Assembly (NCBI GenBank): GCA_020073585.1
Contig: JAIQEV010000011.1
Span: 1-64,000, forward strand
From: Terriglobia bacterium
GTDB lineage: Bacteria > Acidobacteriota > Terriglobia > Acidiferrales > UBA7541
Length of the DNA stretch: 64,000 nt
Direction of reading: 5' to 3'
Below, piece after piece: positions 51,373 through 60,452 of this stretch. The notes beneath the pieces were generated by a model. The model searched no databases, had not been told where the DNA came from, and saw nothing but the letters and a program-made list of their open reading frames with translations. Each line of letters starts with the position of its first letter. The stretch's first letter is position 1. The translations under genes and the position numbers were made by a program.

Positions 51373-51400
51373 ACGGCGCAGCTTCGCCTAAGAATGAAGA

Positions 51401-51433
51401 ACGGCTCCGGCACTGCCGGAGCCGTTTTCTTTA
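51401..51433. terminator. Terminator between the TPR gene and the Fis-type gene
   Basis: ACGGCTCCGG-CACTG-CCGGAGCCGT (51401-51425), a perfect 10-bp stem followed by TTTTCTTT. The convergent gene may use it as well, since A-rich bases precede the stem. Confidence 0.9.
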
Positions 51434-51462
51434 GGGACGCCCGCGTTACCGGGGTGCGCGGA

Positions 51463-51681
51463 TCAGCGCGTGCGGCGGCGGGAGTCCAGCTTGTATTCGC
51501 CGATCTTGCGGCTCAGGGTGTTGCGATGGATGCCCAGGATCTGCGCGGCGCGGCTCTGGTTGCCTTCGGCGTACTCCAGGACGTGCTTGATAAAGCGCTT
51601 TTCGAACTCCCCGACGGCCTCGTCGAAGAGGATGCCGCGCTCCACCATCTGGCTGACCAGCCCTTCCAATTGCTCCTTCAC
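51463..51681 (-). CDS. Fis-type helix-turn-helix protein
   Basis: 72 residues from a GTG at 51681 with GGAG about nine bases upstream; it is too short to stand out and is enclosed in a shadow frame. The Fis/NtrC C-terminal HTH is clear: FEKRFIKHVLEYAEGNQSRA then AQILGIHRNTLSRKI. It binds DNA, possibly as a dimer, as nucleoid or sigma-54-type regulators do. It lies 53 bp after purC on the same strand. Confidence 0.88.
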   Translation of the reverse strand: MKEQLEGLVSQMVERGILFDEAVGEFEKRFIKHVLEYAEGNQSRAAQILGIHRNTLSRKIGEYKLDSRRRTR

Positions 51682-51734
51682 GGGATCACGCTCCGCACGG
51701 AATTCGTCCGCTCCGCTGTGCTTGAGAAATTTCT

Positions 51735-52634
51735 TTAGTCCAGCTCGCGCCCGGTCAGAATCCGGTACGCCTCGCGGTACTTGGCCCGTGTGCCGGCCAC
51801 CACCTCGTCGGGAAGCTCCGGGCCGGGGGCCTGTTTGTTCCAGCCAATGCGCTCGAGATAATCGCGCACGTACTGTTTGTCGAAAGAAGGCTGCGCGCCG
51901 CCGGGCCGGTACTGCGCGGCCGGCCAGAAGCGCGAGGAATCCGGGGTCAGCGCTTCGTCGATCCACAGCAGTTCGTTGCCCAGGAGGCCGAATTCGAATT
52001 TGGTGTCGGCGAGGATGATGCCGCGAGGCTCGGCGTAGGCCGCGGCGCGCCGGTAAATTTCCAGGCTGATGGCGCGCACACGCTCGGCCAGCGGTGCGCC
52101 GACCAGCGCCGCGGCCTGCGCGAAGGGTATGTTTTCGTCGTGCCCGGTAACGGCCTTGGTGGACGGGGTGAAGACGGGCTCGGGCAGGCGCTCGGATTCG
52201 CGCAGCCCGGCGGGCAGTTTGATGCCGCACAGCTCGCCGGTGGCCTGGTAATCCTTCCAGCCGGAGCCGGAGAGGTAGCCGCGCACCACGCATTCGATGG
52301 GCAGGGGCTGGGTCTTGCGCACCAGCATGGTGCGGCCGGCCAGATCGCCGCGGAAGGCGTCAAAGGGCGGAGGAAGCTCGGTGCCGCTGAGGACGTGATT
52401 GGGGATGACGTCGCGCAGCAGCTCGAACCAGAAGAGCGAGAGCTGCGTCAGCACCCGGCCCTTGTCCGGAATGCCGGTGGGCAGGATGACGTCGAAGGCC
52501 GAGAGGCGGTCGGTGGCCACGATAAGGAGGCGCTCGCCCAGATCGTAGATGTCGCGGACCTTGCCGCGCGCCACGGGCGTCAGGCCCGGGAAGCGGGTCT
52601 CGCGAAGAACGCGTTGTGCAGGAGTGGTGGCCAT
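51735..52634 (-). CDS. purC: SAICAR synthase
   Basis: 299 residues, the long type of PurC. Joins aspartate to CAIR with ATP in purine synthesis. Signatures: [25 protein letters not shown] in segments, [22 protein letters not shown] and [10 protein letters not shown]. It precedes the Fis-type gene on the minus strand. Confidence 0.96.
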   Translation of the reverse strand: MATTPAQRVLRETRFPGLTPVARGKVRDIYDLGERLLIVATDRLSAFDVILPTGIPDKGRVLTQLSLFWFELLRDVIPNHVLSGTELPPPFDAFRGDLAGRTMLVRKTQPLPIECVVRGYLSGSGWKDYQATGELCGIKLPAGLRESERLPEPVFTPSTKAVTGHDENIPFAQAAALVGAPLAERVRAISLEIYRRAAAYAEPRGIILADTKFEFGLLGNELLWIDEALTPDSSRFWPAAQYRPGGAQPSFDKQYVRDYLERIGWNKQAPGPELPDEVVAGTRAKYREAYRILTGRELD

Positions 52635-52817
52635 GGAATCGTCTACCCCGGAAAAGTGGACGATATTCTAGCGCAGGTTGGCGTCCAGGGAAAGGCGGGA
52701 GGCGAGCACCACCGCTCGGGGCTGTGCAAAAGTTTTCGCAGCGGGACGCGGCACTACTCTTTCACGCAAGCTCCGGGCCGGCAAGTTTGGCTGGACCGCG
52801 AAAGATGCCAGGAAAAA

Positions 52818-55800
52818 TTAAGCGGCGGAGGCGGCCGCGGCTTTTTTCGGCGCGTGCGCCTCGGCTTCTTCGCCTTCCCAGCGCACGCTGACGAGCTTGG
52901 AGACGCCGGGCTCCTGCATGGTCACGCCGTAGAGCACCGAGCCCATCTCCATGGTGCGGCGGTTGTGGGTGACGATGATGAACTGCGTCTGCGAGCTCAT
53001 CTGATCCACCAGGCGCGTGAAGCGCCCCACGTTGGCTTCGTCCAGCGGGGCGTCCACTTCGTCCAGGATGCAGAAGGGGCTGGGCTGGTAGCGGAAAATC
53101 GCGATCAGCAGGGCCAGCGCGGTCATGGCCTTCTCCCCGCCGGAAAGCAGCAGGATGTTCTGCAGGCGCTTGCCCGGCGGCGAGGCCACGATGTCGATGC
53201 CCGCGTCGCCGGAGCTGTCCGGCTCGGTCAGGCGCATCTCCGCCATGCCGCCGCCGAAAATGGTGTGGAAGGCGTCGGAGAAGCTGCGGTTGATCTCGTT
53301 GAAGGCGGTCTCGAATTTTTCGCGGCAGGCTTCGTCCAGCTCGCGGATGGCCTGCTGAGTGTCCACGATGGACTGCAGCAGGTCGTCGCGCTCGCGAGTG
53401 AGGAAGGCGAAGCGCTGCTCGCACTCGTTGTATTCCTCGAGGGCCATCATGTTCACCGGGCCCATGGCCTCGATGCGCGCCTTCATCTCGCGGTAGCTGC
53501 TTTCCGCAGCGGCCAGCTCTTCGCCGCTGAGGAACGCCACTTCCTGGGCGATGAGGTCCTCGGGATGGGCGTTGACCTCCGCCAGGCAGGTCTCGCGCAG
53601 GTGCTGGCGGTCGGAGTCGTTGCGCGCGCGGTCCACTTCGGCGTGGCTGCGCGCCTCGCGCAGCTCCTGCAGGGACTGGCGGCCCATGCGCAGGTGGTCT
53701 TCGGTCTGCGTGACGCGCGTGCGCGCGCCTTCCCATTCCTGCTCGAGCTCCTTCTGGCGCGCTTCCAGCCGCAGCTTTTCGCCGCGCAGCCCTTCGAGTT
53801 GCTGCCCGACCTCTTCGCTCTGGCGCACCAGCGCGGCGGCCTCTTCATCCATGGCCGCGAGCTGCTGGCGCAGCGCCGCTTCGCGCCGCTCGTTCTCCAG
53901 GCGCTCGTCATCGAGGCGCGCGGCGAGAGACTCCGCGGCCATCAGGCGTTCGGCGAGCGCGGCCTGTTCGGCGCGGGCCGCGGCGAGCTGTTCCTGGGAG
54001 GCCTGGATGGACAGGCGCATGCCCGCCAGCTCTTCCACCAGGCGCGTGCTCTCGGCCTCGGCGGCGGCGCGGCTGGCGGAGGCCGCGGCATGCTCTTCGC
54101 GGGCGCGTGCGGCGCGCAGCTTGGCGGCTTCGACGTCGCGGCGGATGCGCGTGAGGTCTTCCTGGCAGACGGTGAGCTCCAGGCTCAGCCGCGCCAGGTC
54201 GCTCTGCACCTGCTGGTAGCGGTGCGTAGCGGCAAAGACGCTGCGCTCGGCTTCGCGCTGCTTGCCGGCCAGCTCTTCCAGCGAGGCTTCCGCGCCGCGC
54301 AACTCCGCGGCGAGCGCTTCGATGGCCGCCTGCGCTTCCGCGGACTTCCGCTCGCACTCGGCAATTTCCGTTTCCAGGGCGCGCAGCTCGCGCTTCATGC
54401 CCAGCGGGCCGGCCGCGTCGGGGCGCCCGCCGCTGACCATGCGGCCCTGGTAGCAGGTGCCGTCGGGCAGGACGAAGGAGTACTGCGGATATTCGCGCGC
54501 CAGCTTTTCCGCGACCGCGGCGCTGTCCGTCAGAAACGCCGTGTGCAGCCGCGGCAGAAACTGCTTGGCCGCGGGACCCAGGGGATCGCGAAATTCCACC
54601 AGCTTGTCGAGGCGGCCGATGACGCCGTCTTCCGCGCGGAACGGCCGGACCGGAACGGAGTCCACAAGCTCCAGGTTGCGCAGGGAGTCCACGAAGAACG
54701 TGGCGCGCCCGCCGACCTCCTCGCGCAGCAGGGCGATGCCCGCGCGGGCGTGCTCGTAGGTCTTCACCACCACGTACTGCAACTCCTCGCGGAGGAACTG
54801 CTCGACGGCGATTTCGTACTGCTGCTCGACTTCGGCGTAATCGGCGAGCACCCCGACGGCGTGGAAGTCGCGGCCCGCGGCATCGCCGCCCTGGGGCATG
54901 GCGAAGAGCTTCTTCACGGCGTCGGCGGTGTAGGAGTGATCGTTGAGAATCTGCTCCAGCGTCTGGCGGCGCGCGCGCACCGCGGCCAGGGAATCGCGCA
55001 GGGCGGCGGCGGCGGTTTCCGTGCTGCTGCGCTGGCTGCGCAACCCGGCGATGCGCGCCTGCAGCTCCGCGGCCTGCTGCTCGATCAGGCGCAGGTTGCC
55101 GGCGGCGCTATCGCGCTCGCCGGCGGCGAGGCCGCCTTCGTCGCGCAGGCGGATGGAACTTTCCAGCAGCTCGGTCTCGCTGGCTTCCAGGCGGCGCAGG
55201 GCTTCGCCCTGGTGCAGCAGGGCCTCCTCGGCCTGGCGCTCTTCGCCGTGCAGCCGGGTCAGCTCCTCGCCGGCGGCCGCGGCGGAACGGCGCAGCATTT
55301 CGATGCGCTGCTCGGCCTGCTGCGTGTCGTCGCCGAGGGTCTGCGCGCTGCGCGAAAACTCTTCGACGCGCGCGCTCTGCCCCGCGGCTTCCGTGCGCAG
55401 CGCGGCCACGGTCTCTTCCTGCTCCTGGCTGCGCGCGCGGACTGCGGCGGACTGCGCCGCGGCCTGTTCGGCTTCCTGGGCGATCTGTTGGCCGCGCCCG
55501 GCGAGCTCTTCGTTGCGCTGGCGGTTGAAGGCCAGGCGGTTTTCCGCGCGGTCCAGCTCCAGGGCGGTCAGGCCGAGGTGGTTCTGGCTCTGGCGCATTT
55601 CGGCGTCCAGCTCGTAGATGCGCTGGTTGAGGCGGTCCTGCTCCTGCTCCTGCTGCTGCAGGGCGGCGGCGCGCTCGGTTTCCGAGCGCAGCAGCTCGTC
55701 GTGCTGCGCGGCCAGGCGCTCGGCTTCGGTGTCCAGCTCGCGGGCCTTGCTGGCCAGCATCTGGCGGACGATGCCGCGCATCTGGTCGCGCACTTCGGCG

Positions 55801-56687
55801 TAGCGCCGGGCCTTGGAGGCCTGGCGCTTCAGCGAGCCGAGCTGCTTTTCCACTTCCACCACGATGTCGTTGACCCGCGAGAGATTGACCTTCGAGGATT
55901 CCAGCTTGGCTTCCGCCAGCCGCTTCTTGGTCTTGAACTTGGTGACCCCGGCGGCCTCTTCGATGATCGCCCGGCGCTCCATGGGCTTGGTCGAGAGGAT
56001 CAGCCCGATGCGCCCCTGCTCGATGATGGCGTAGGAGTCTGGCCCCAGGCCCACGCCCATGAACATCTCCTGGATGTCGCGCAGCCGCGCCACCCGGCCG
56101 TTGATCAGGTATTCGCTCTGCCCCGAGCGGTACAGCCGGCGGCTGACCACCACTTCGCCGGGCTTGGTCACCAGCGCCGGCTTGTCCGCGCCGCGCTTGC
56201 GGCGCTTGGATTTGCCGGCCTCTTCGGGCGCGATTTCGGCGGAGGTTTCCGCGCCAGCCTCGGCGCCCGCATGGGAGGAAAACTCGGCGCTTTCCGAGAC
56301 CGTGACGTCGTCGGTGGCCGCGGAGTCGCCGCCGAGGGCCAGGAGATCGCTGCCGTCGCCGGCCGCGCCGCCGTCCTGGGCCTCGCCTTCCAGGACGAAG
56401 CGCGCCGCTTCCGCCAGCTCGGGATCTTCCAGGGTGATGGTGACTTCGGCGAGGCCCAGCGGCGGGCGCTTGGTGGTGCCGTTGAAGATGCAGTCGGCCA
56501 TGCGCTCGGCGCGCAGCGATTTGTGGCTCTGCTCGCCTAGCACCCAGGAGATGGCGTCCACCACGTTGGACTTGCCGCAGCCGTTCGGCCCCACGATGCA
56601 GGTGATGCCGCTGCCGCTGAAGGTGACGCTGGTGCGCTCGCAGAAGGACTTAAACCCGACAATGTCCACTTTTCGCAGCTTAAGCAC
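52818..56687 (-). CDS. smc: Chromosome segregation protein SMC
   Basis: About 1289 residues. Condensin ATPase that compacts and separates chromosomes with ScpA/B. I take the GTG at 56687 (start LKLRKVDIVGFKSF, AAGGGG five bases upstream); a GTG at 56693 is in frame. Walker A GPNGCGKSN near residue 33; two long coiled coils around a hinge (about 500-660); C-terminal signature LLSGGEKAMTALALL and Walker B FCILDEVDAPLDEANV. A low-complexity insertion of about 75 residues interrupts the N-terminal head at about 97-176, between ITLEDPELAEAARF and EVVVSRRLYRSG. Confidence 0.97.
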   Translation of the reverse strand: MLKLRKVDIVGFKSFCERTSVTFSGSGITCIVGPNGCGKSNVVDAISWVLGEQSHKSLRAERMADCIFNGTTKRPPLGLAEVTITLEDPELAEAARFVLEGEAQDGGAAGDGSDLLALGGDSAATDDVTVSESAEFSSHAGAEAGAETSAEIAPEEAGKSKRRKRGADKPALVTKPGEVVVSRRLYRSGQSEYLINGRVARLRDIQEMFMGVGLGPDSYAIIEQGRIGLILSTKPMERRAIIEEAAGVTKFKTKKRLAEAKLESSKVNLSRVNDIVVEVEKQLGSLKRQASKARRYAEVRDQMRGIVRQMLASKARELDTEAERLAAQHDELLRSETERAAALQQQEQEQDRLNQRIYELDAEMRQSQNHLGLTALELDRAENRLAFNRQRNEELAGRGQQIAQEAEQAAAQSAAVRARSQEQEETVAALRTEAAGQSARVEEFSRSAQTLGDDTQQAEQRIEMLRRSAAAAGEELTRLHGEERQAEEALLHQGEALRRLEASETELLESSIRLRDEGGLAAGERDSAAGNLRLIEQQAAELQARIAGLRSQRSSTETAAAALRDSLAAVRARRQTLEQILNDHSYTADAVKKLFAMPQGGDAAGRDFHAVGVLADYAEVEQQYEIAVEQFLREELQYVVVKTYEHARAGIALLREEVGGRATFFVDSLRNLELVDSVPVRPFRAEDGVIGRLDKLVEFRDPLGPAAKQFLPRLHTAFLTDSAAVAEKLAREYPQYSFVLPDGTCYQGRMVSGGRPDAAGPLGMKRELRALETEIAECERKSAEAQAAIEALAAELRGAEASLEELAGKQREAERSVFAATHRYQQVQSDLARLSLELTVCQEDLTRIRRDVEAAKLRAARAREEHAAASASRAAAEAESTRLVEELAGMRLSIQASQEQLAAARAEQAALAERLMAAESLAARLDDERLENERREAALRQQLAAMDEEAAALVRQSEEVGQQLEGLRGEKLRLEARQKELEQEWEGARTRVTQTEDHLRMGRQSLQELREARSHAEVDRARNDSDRQHLRETCLAEVNAHPEDLIAQEVAFLSGEELAAAESSYREMKARIEAMGPVNMMALEEYNECEQRFAFLTRERDDLLQSIVDTQQAIRELDEACREKFETAFNEINRSFSDAFHTIFGGGMAEMRLTEPDSSGDAGIDIVASPPGKRLQNILLLSGGEKAMTALALLIAIFRYQPSPFCILDEVDAPLDEANVGRFTRLVDQMSSQTQFIIVTHNRRTMEMGSVLYGVTMQEPGVSKLVSVRWEGEEAEAHAPKKAAAASAA

Positions 56688-57077
56688 GTTCACCCCTTTG
56701 CGTCGGCCACTGCTTGGCGGCTGCCCTTAACGAATACCGCGCCTGGGGCCCCGCGCCAATGTAGCACGAAGAGAGACGACGCTTCGTTCCTCGAAAGGAG
56801 GGGGATTCCAGCGACAGACCGGGACAAACATCGCCCGCGGTCAGAACATTTGGCAGGTTCCTGATCAGAGGCCCAGCCGCCTGGCGCAGTAGATGGCGGT
56901 ACACGAAAAACACTAGCACGGAGTTTTGCCCCTGTAAAGGGTTGCGCTACATGTTGTGGGCAGTCCGCAAAGACCACAATACATCCGCGGCAGGCCTGGG
57001 GCGCTGCGCTGCTCCGCAGCCTCCGGAACCCCGTGCGGGCGCCGCTATCCCGGGCGTCTCCGGGCGGACTCTGTTCC
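56688..57077. other. Intergenic region upstream of smc
   Basis: About 390 bp with no recognised gene. A possible smc promoter on the minus strand is TTTACA (56938-56933), 17 bp, TAGTGT (56915-56910), giving a leader of about 220 nt. Short frames here have no protein-like features. Confidence 0.4.
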
Positions 57078-57794
57078 TTAGGGCATTGCCGGAAAGACGA
57101 AATTGAGCGTTTGCGTTTCGCCCCCGGCGATGGTGAGTTCCTGGCTCCGCGTGCCGTAGCTCTCATGCCAGGCGGTAACGGTGTACTTGCCCGGGGGAAG
57201 GTCCGGCAGCTTAAATTGGCCGTCCTCTCCGGTGACCGCGAAGTGGCCGGTCTTCAGGACCACGAAATAGGCCTTCATCCACGCGTGAATATTGCACTTT
57301 ACGGGGATGAACTCTTCATTTTCGTAAGAGTAGGAGAAGGGCGGTGTTCCGGGCGGCTGCAAGCGGTTCCACTCGCGGTTGATTTTCGCCTGCGGGTGAA
57401 TATTGTGCGCCAAAGGGTCGCTGTTGGAGATCTCCACATTCTGCCCTGTGCGCAAGGCCAGCACGTGGGTCGCATAATGGCAGCCCTTCTGGTCGAAGCT
57501 CACCGCGGCCGCGGGCGCTGCGGAGCTATCCGGCGCGCCGGCCGAAATGTACACCACGACATTTTGCAGCGCGTTGCCGGGACCCGTGACCACATTCTCG
57601 GTCAGCAGCCCCTTCGGATGCATCTTGGCGCATGCCGGCTCCTTGGACATGTCAACGGGCTTGGCCTTCGCGGGAGTCCCCGTGTAGCTCACTTTTCCGC
57701 TGATGGCCCCGGCGCCCGGACCGGGAGAGACTACTGCTGGAGCGCACACCAAGGACAGGGCTGCCACGCATACTTTTGCCAGTTGCATTCTCAT
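57078..57794 (-). CDS. Secreted cupredoxin-like protein with carboxypeptidase-regulatory domain
   Basis: 238 residues from the ATG at 57794, GGAGG upstream. Signal peptide about 1-30. The middle part looks like a type I copper site: SDPLAHNIHP, later VKCNIHAWMKAYF, supplying His, Cys, His and Met ligands. The C-terminal 60 residues (GQFKLPDLPPGKYTVTAWHE) form a CarboxypepD_reg beta-sandwich. It may be a periplasmic electron carrier or copper binder. No redox partner is adjacent. Confidence 0.85.
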   Translation of the reverse strand: MRMQLAKVCVAALSLVCAPAVVSPGPGAGAISGKVSYTGTPAKAKPVDMSKEPACAKMHPKGLLTENVVTGPGNALQNVVVYISAGAPDSSAAPAAAVSFDQKGCHYATHVLALRTGQNVEISNSDPLAHNIHPQAKINREWNRLQPPGTPPFSYSYENEEFIPVKCNIHAWMKAYFVVLKTGHFAVTGEDGQFKLPDLPPGKYTVTAWHESYGTRSQELTIAGGETQTLNFVFPAMP

Positions 57795-58002
57795 TCTTCC
57801 TCCTGCCTGATCTGCCAAGAATTCGGATGAGTGCGAATGAGAACGGCTTAGCCGAGGTCCTGAACCGCATGCAGCGGTGAAGAGGGGCGCCCATGAGTGT
57901 CCCTCCCGCCCAAGTACCTCCGCTACGGCGAGATCTTATGCCCCGTAAAACGCCCAGCCATTAGAAATTGTTCGCGCAGTCCTCAATAAATCACTGTTCA
58001 TA

Positions 58003-58260
58003 TTGACCAGTAGTATCTTTGGAGTTATACTTTGTTTGCTTTTTTGCGCGGAGGAGATGGGATGTCATCCCTTGTCCGCGCAGCCCACCAGCCTGCTGTT
58101 CCCGCAAACCCTGCAGAATCAGCTCTTACGCACTTCCCTGCAAGAATTTGCAAATAAACAACTTAAACTATCTTTCTTTTCTGCTCTTACGCACTATTTC
58201 CCGGTAAGTCCTTTATATTCTGCTCTTACAAAAAACACCGGGGGTGGGGGTACCCTCTGT
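58003..58260 (+). ncRNA. Candidate small RNA
   Basis: TTGACC (58003-58008), exactly 17 bp, TATACT (58026-58031) is a near-consensus promoter with no gene downstream on the plus strand. The transcript would start near 58038 and open with a stem TGCGCGGA/TCCGCGCA (58045-58052 with 58075-58082) enclosing GGGAT-GTC-ATCCC. The rest is AT-rich with repeated CTCTTACGCAC motifs. The 3' end is not defined. A dispersed repeat element is the alternative. Confidence 0.35.
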
Positions 58261-58323
58261 CACCAGCCACCAATCACAAGCCACGAGTCACGAGTCACTA
58301 GTCACGAATCACGAGTCACCAGC
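58261..58323. repeat. 7-bp repeat array, CACGAGT family
   Basis: Nine units of the form CACNANY (CACCAGC, CACCAAT, CACAAGC, CACGAGT twice, CACTAGT, CACGAAT, CACGAGT, CACCAGC). It is the inverse orientation of the 42323 array and ends seven bases from the S9 peptidase stop codon. Confidence 0.85.
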
Positions 58324-58329
58324 CCCCAC

Positions 58330-60288
58330 TCACTTCAGGTGCTTGTCGTACCAGGCGAGGATGCGCTTCAGGCGGTCGAGAACGTGCTTCTCCTCGGCAA
58401 AGCCGTGATTCTCGCGGGGATAGACGACCAGCTCGGTCTCGACGCCGTAGCGCTTCAGGCCGCGATAGAGTTCCTGGCTCTGGCCGAGCGGATCGATGCT
58501 GTCGGCTTCGCCCTGGAGAATCAGCGTCGGCGTTTTGGCGTTCTTCAGATAGAGGAAGGGCGAACTGTTCAGGAAGCCTTCGGGCTTTTCGTAAGGCACG
58601 CTCCAGAACCACTCGTCGTAGGAAGGGTGCTCCTCGGTGCCGTATTCGGAGATGAGGTTGGCCATGCCCGCGCCGGAGACGGCGGCCTTGAAGCGCGTGG
58701 TCTGGGTAATCGCCCATTCGGCCATGTAGCCGCCGTAGGACCAGCCGCCGATACCCAGCTTGTCCGGGTCGGCGATACCGCGGGCCACCAGGTCGTCCAC
58801 GCCGGCCATGACGTCCTTGAAATCGGCGCCGCCCCAGTCGGCGCGGTTGCTCTCGACGAATTTCTGGCCGTAGCCGATAGAGCCGCGGATGTTGGGATAG
58901 AAGACGGCGTAGCCGCGCGCGGCCAAAAGCTGGCCCCAGGTTTCGATAGCGTCCTGCCAGTTGCCCGTGGGTCCGCCGTGGATCAAAGCAATCAGGGGCA
59001 GCTTGGATTTCCCGTCGTAGCCCGCGGGTTTGAGCAGCGCGGCTTCGATGGCCAGGCCGTCGAAGCTCTTGTACTGGTAATAGTCGGGCTTGGCGAGCGC
59101 GTACTGCCGCCAGGCGTCATTGAATTGCGAGACCTTGCGCAGCGCGAGCTTCTGGTCCCACAGCCAGAGTTCTTGCGGCTCGCTGGCGGTCTGGCTGACG
59201 AAAGCGATTTCGCCGTTGGGGGCCAACGCAAAGGAGCCGGGATTCGCGCTGATGAGCGCGGGCAGCTCCTGGCGCAGGCCTTGGGGAGTGACGGCCGCGA
59301 AGATAGTGCGGAAGCCGTCCGCGGCCACCGCCAGGATGCCGCCGTCCGGCCGCCAGCGGTAGTCGAAGACCGCGCGGTCGAGACTCGCGCCGGTGAGGTT
59401 GCGCGCCGCGCCGCCCGCGAGGGGCTGCAGCAGCAGGTCGTGCGGCGCCGGGCCGTCCTCGCGGCAGCCGATGTAGCCGAGAATCCCGCCGTTAGGCGAG
59501 ACGCGCAAATTGCCGAAGGGGCCGCGCGGCGCGGCAATCTGTTTCATGGTGCCGTCGGTGGCGGAGACGGCCAAGATGCGCTGCGTCTCCTGATCGGATT
59601 CCGGGTGGTCGGTGGCGGCGATGAGCAAGGCATCGCCGGCCGGGTGCCAGACCACTTCGCTCACCTGCCAGTTCGCGGCCGTCAGCGCGCGGGTTTCGCC
59701 GCTGGCCACATTCAGCAGCCACAGGCGGGCGCGCTTGTCGTCTTTGTCCACGGCGCGCGCGTCGTCCTTGTCCTTCTCCCTTTTTTCTTCGGCGTCGCTC
59801 TTGGCGTCGGGAGCGAGGAAGGCGAGCTGCTTGCCATCCGGGGACCACGCGAAACTCGTGATGTTGCGCTTGCCCTTGGTGAGCGGCGCGGCTTCGCCGC
59901 CGCCGGCGCGCAGCAGATAGATCTGGGCGAACTCCTCGCGGTTGGAGAGGAAGGCCAGCGCGGAGCCGTCGGGCGACCAGCGCGGCGAAGTCTCGGACTT
60001 GGCGGAAAAGGTGAACTGGCGCAGCGCGCTCGTCGCCTTGTCCAGGACCCAGATGTGGTGCGCGCGCCCTTCGCCCTTGGGGGGCTCGGTCACGACCACG
60101 GCCAGGCGCGCGCCGTCCGGCGAAAACTGCAGGTCGCTAAGGGTGCGCAGGTTCAGCGCGGCTTCCGGGGTCAGCGGCGGGAGCGCCCTGGCGGGGGATT
60201 TTTCCTGCGCGGGCAGCGTTCCCGCGAGTGCGGCAAGAGCGAGCAGGGCGGCGGCAGCGCACCTTCCGAGCGAGCGGCGAAGCGGCAT
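58330..60288 (-). CDS. S9-family serine peptidase (acylaminoacyl/dipeptidyl peptidase type)
   Basis: 652 residues with a signal peptide (about 1-27, ending LPAQ). The N-terminal half is a TolB-like beta-propeller (repeated SPDGxxLAF-type units such as WSPDGSALAFLSN). The C-terminal alpha/beta-hydrolase has the catalytic Ser at about 517 in GGWSYGGYM, Asp at about 596 in LQGEADSIDP and His at about 628 in PRENHGF. It should cleave peptides outside the cytoplasm. GGAGG precedes the ATG. Confidence 0.94.
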   Translation of the reverse strand: MPLRRSLGRCAAAALLALAALAGTLPAQEKSPARALPPLTPEAALNLRTLSDLQFSPDGARLAVVVTEPPKGEGRAHHIWVLDKATSALRQFTFSAKSETSPRWSPDGSALAFLSNREEFAQIYLLRAGGGEAAPLTKGKRNITSFAWSPDGKQLAFLAPDAKSDAEEKREKDKDDARAVDKDDKRARLWLLNVASGETRALTAANWQVSEVVWHPAGDALLIAATDHPESDQETQRILAVSATDGTMKQIAAPRGPFGNLRVSPNGGILGYIGCREDGPAPHDLLLQPLAGGAARNLTGASLDRAVFDYRWRPDGGILAVAADGFRTIFAAVTPQGLRQELPALISANPGSFALAPNGEIAFVSQTASEPQELWLWDQKLALRKVSQFNDAWRQYALAKPDYYQYKSFDGLAIEAALLKPAGYDGKSKLPLIALIHGGPTGNWQDAIETWGQLLAARGYAVFYPNIRGSIGYGQKFVESNRADWGGADFKDVMAGVDDLVARGIADPDKLGIGGWSYGGYMAEWAITQTTRFKAAVSGAGMANLISEYGTEEHPSYDEWFWSVPYEKPEGFLNSSPFLYLKNAKTPTLILQGEADSIDPLGQSQELYRGLKRYGVETELVVYPRENHGFAEEKHVLDRLKRILAWYDKHLK

Positions 60289-60381
60289 GGAGAGTCCTCC
60301 CGGGTGAATGGACGAAGCTCGACTGTAGCCGCCGCGCGGGCCACCGTCAATTGCGGCCCGCGGGGCAGGGAAGTCTTTGCA

Positions 60382-60411
60382 TTGCTACATCTCGGAGGCG
60401 TCGGCTACAAT
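60382..60411 (+). promoter_or_regulatory. cysS promoter
   Basis: TTGCTA (60382-60387), 18 bp, TACAAT (60406-60411); start near 60418. Confidence 0.45.
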
Positions 60412-60452
60412 CATTATCTTTGTTTTATGGAGAAGAAGGCTTTGTGGGAGCC

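Larger units (their letters stand above)
57795..58329. other. AT-richer intergenic region with a promoter, hairpin and repeats
   Basis: 535 bp between two minus-strand genes. From about 57950 the GC content drops. It contains a plus-strand promoter with a stem-loop (58003-58082), three copies of a CTCTTACGCAC-like motif (about 58122, 58183, 58222), GGGGGTGGGGG (58243-58253) that could form a G-quadruplex, and a heptamer array. No credible gene is present. Confidence 0.6.

Noticed and set aside
52140-56540. A 1466-codon open frame on the plus strand opposite smc
   Set aside because: It is antisense to a clear SMC protein; GC-rich codons leave few stops in the complementary frame, and its translation is Gly/Ala/Arg/Leu-rich with no motif.
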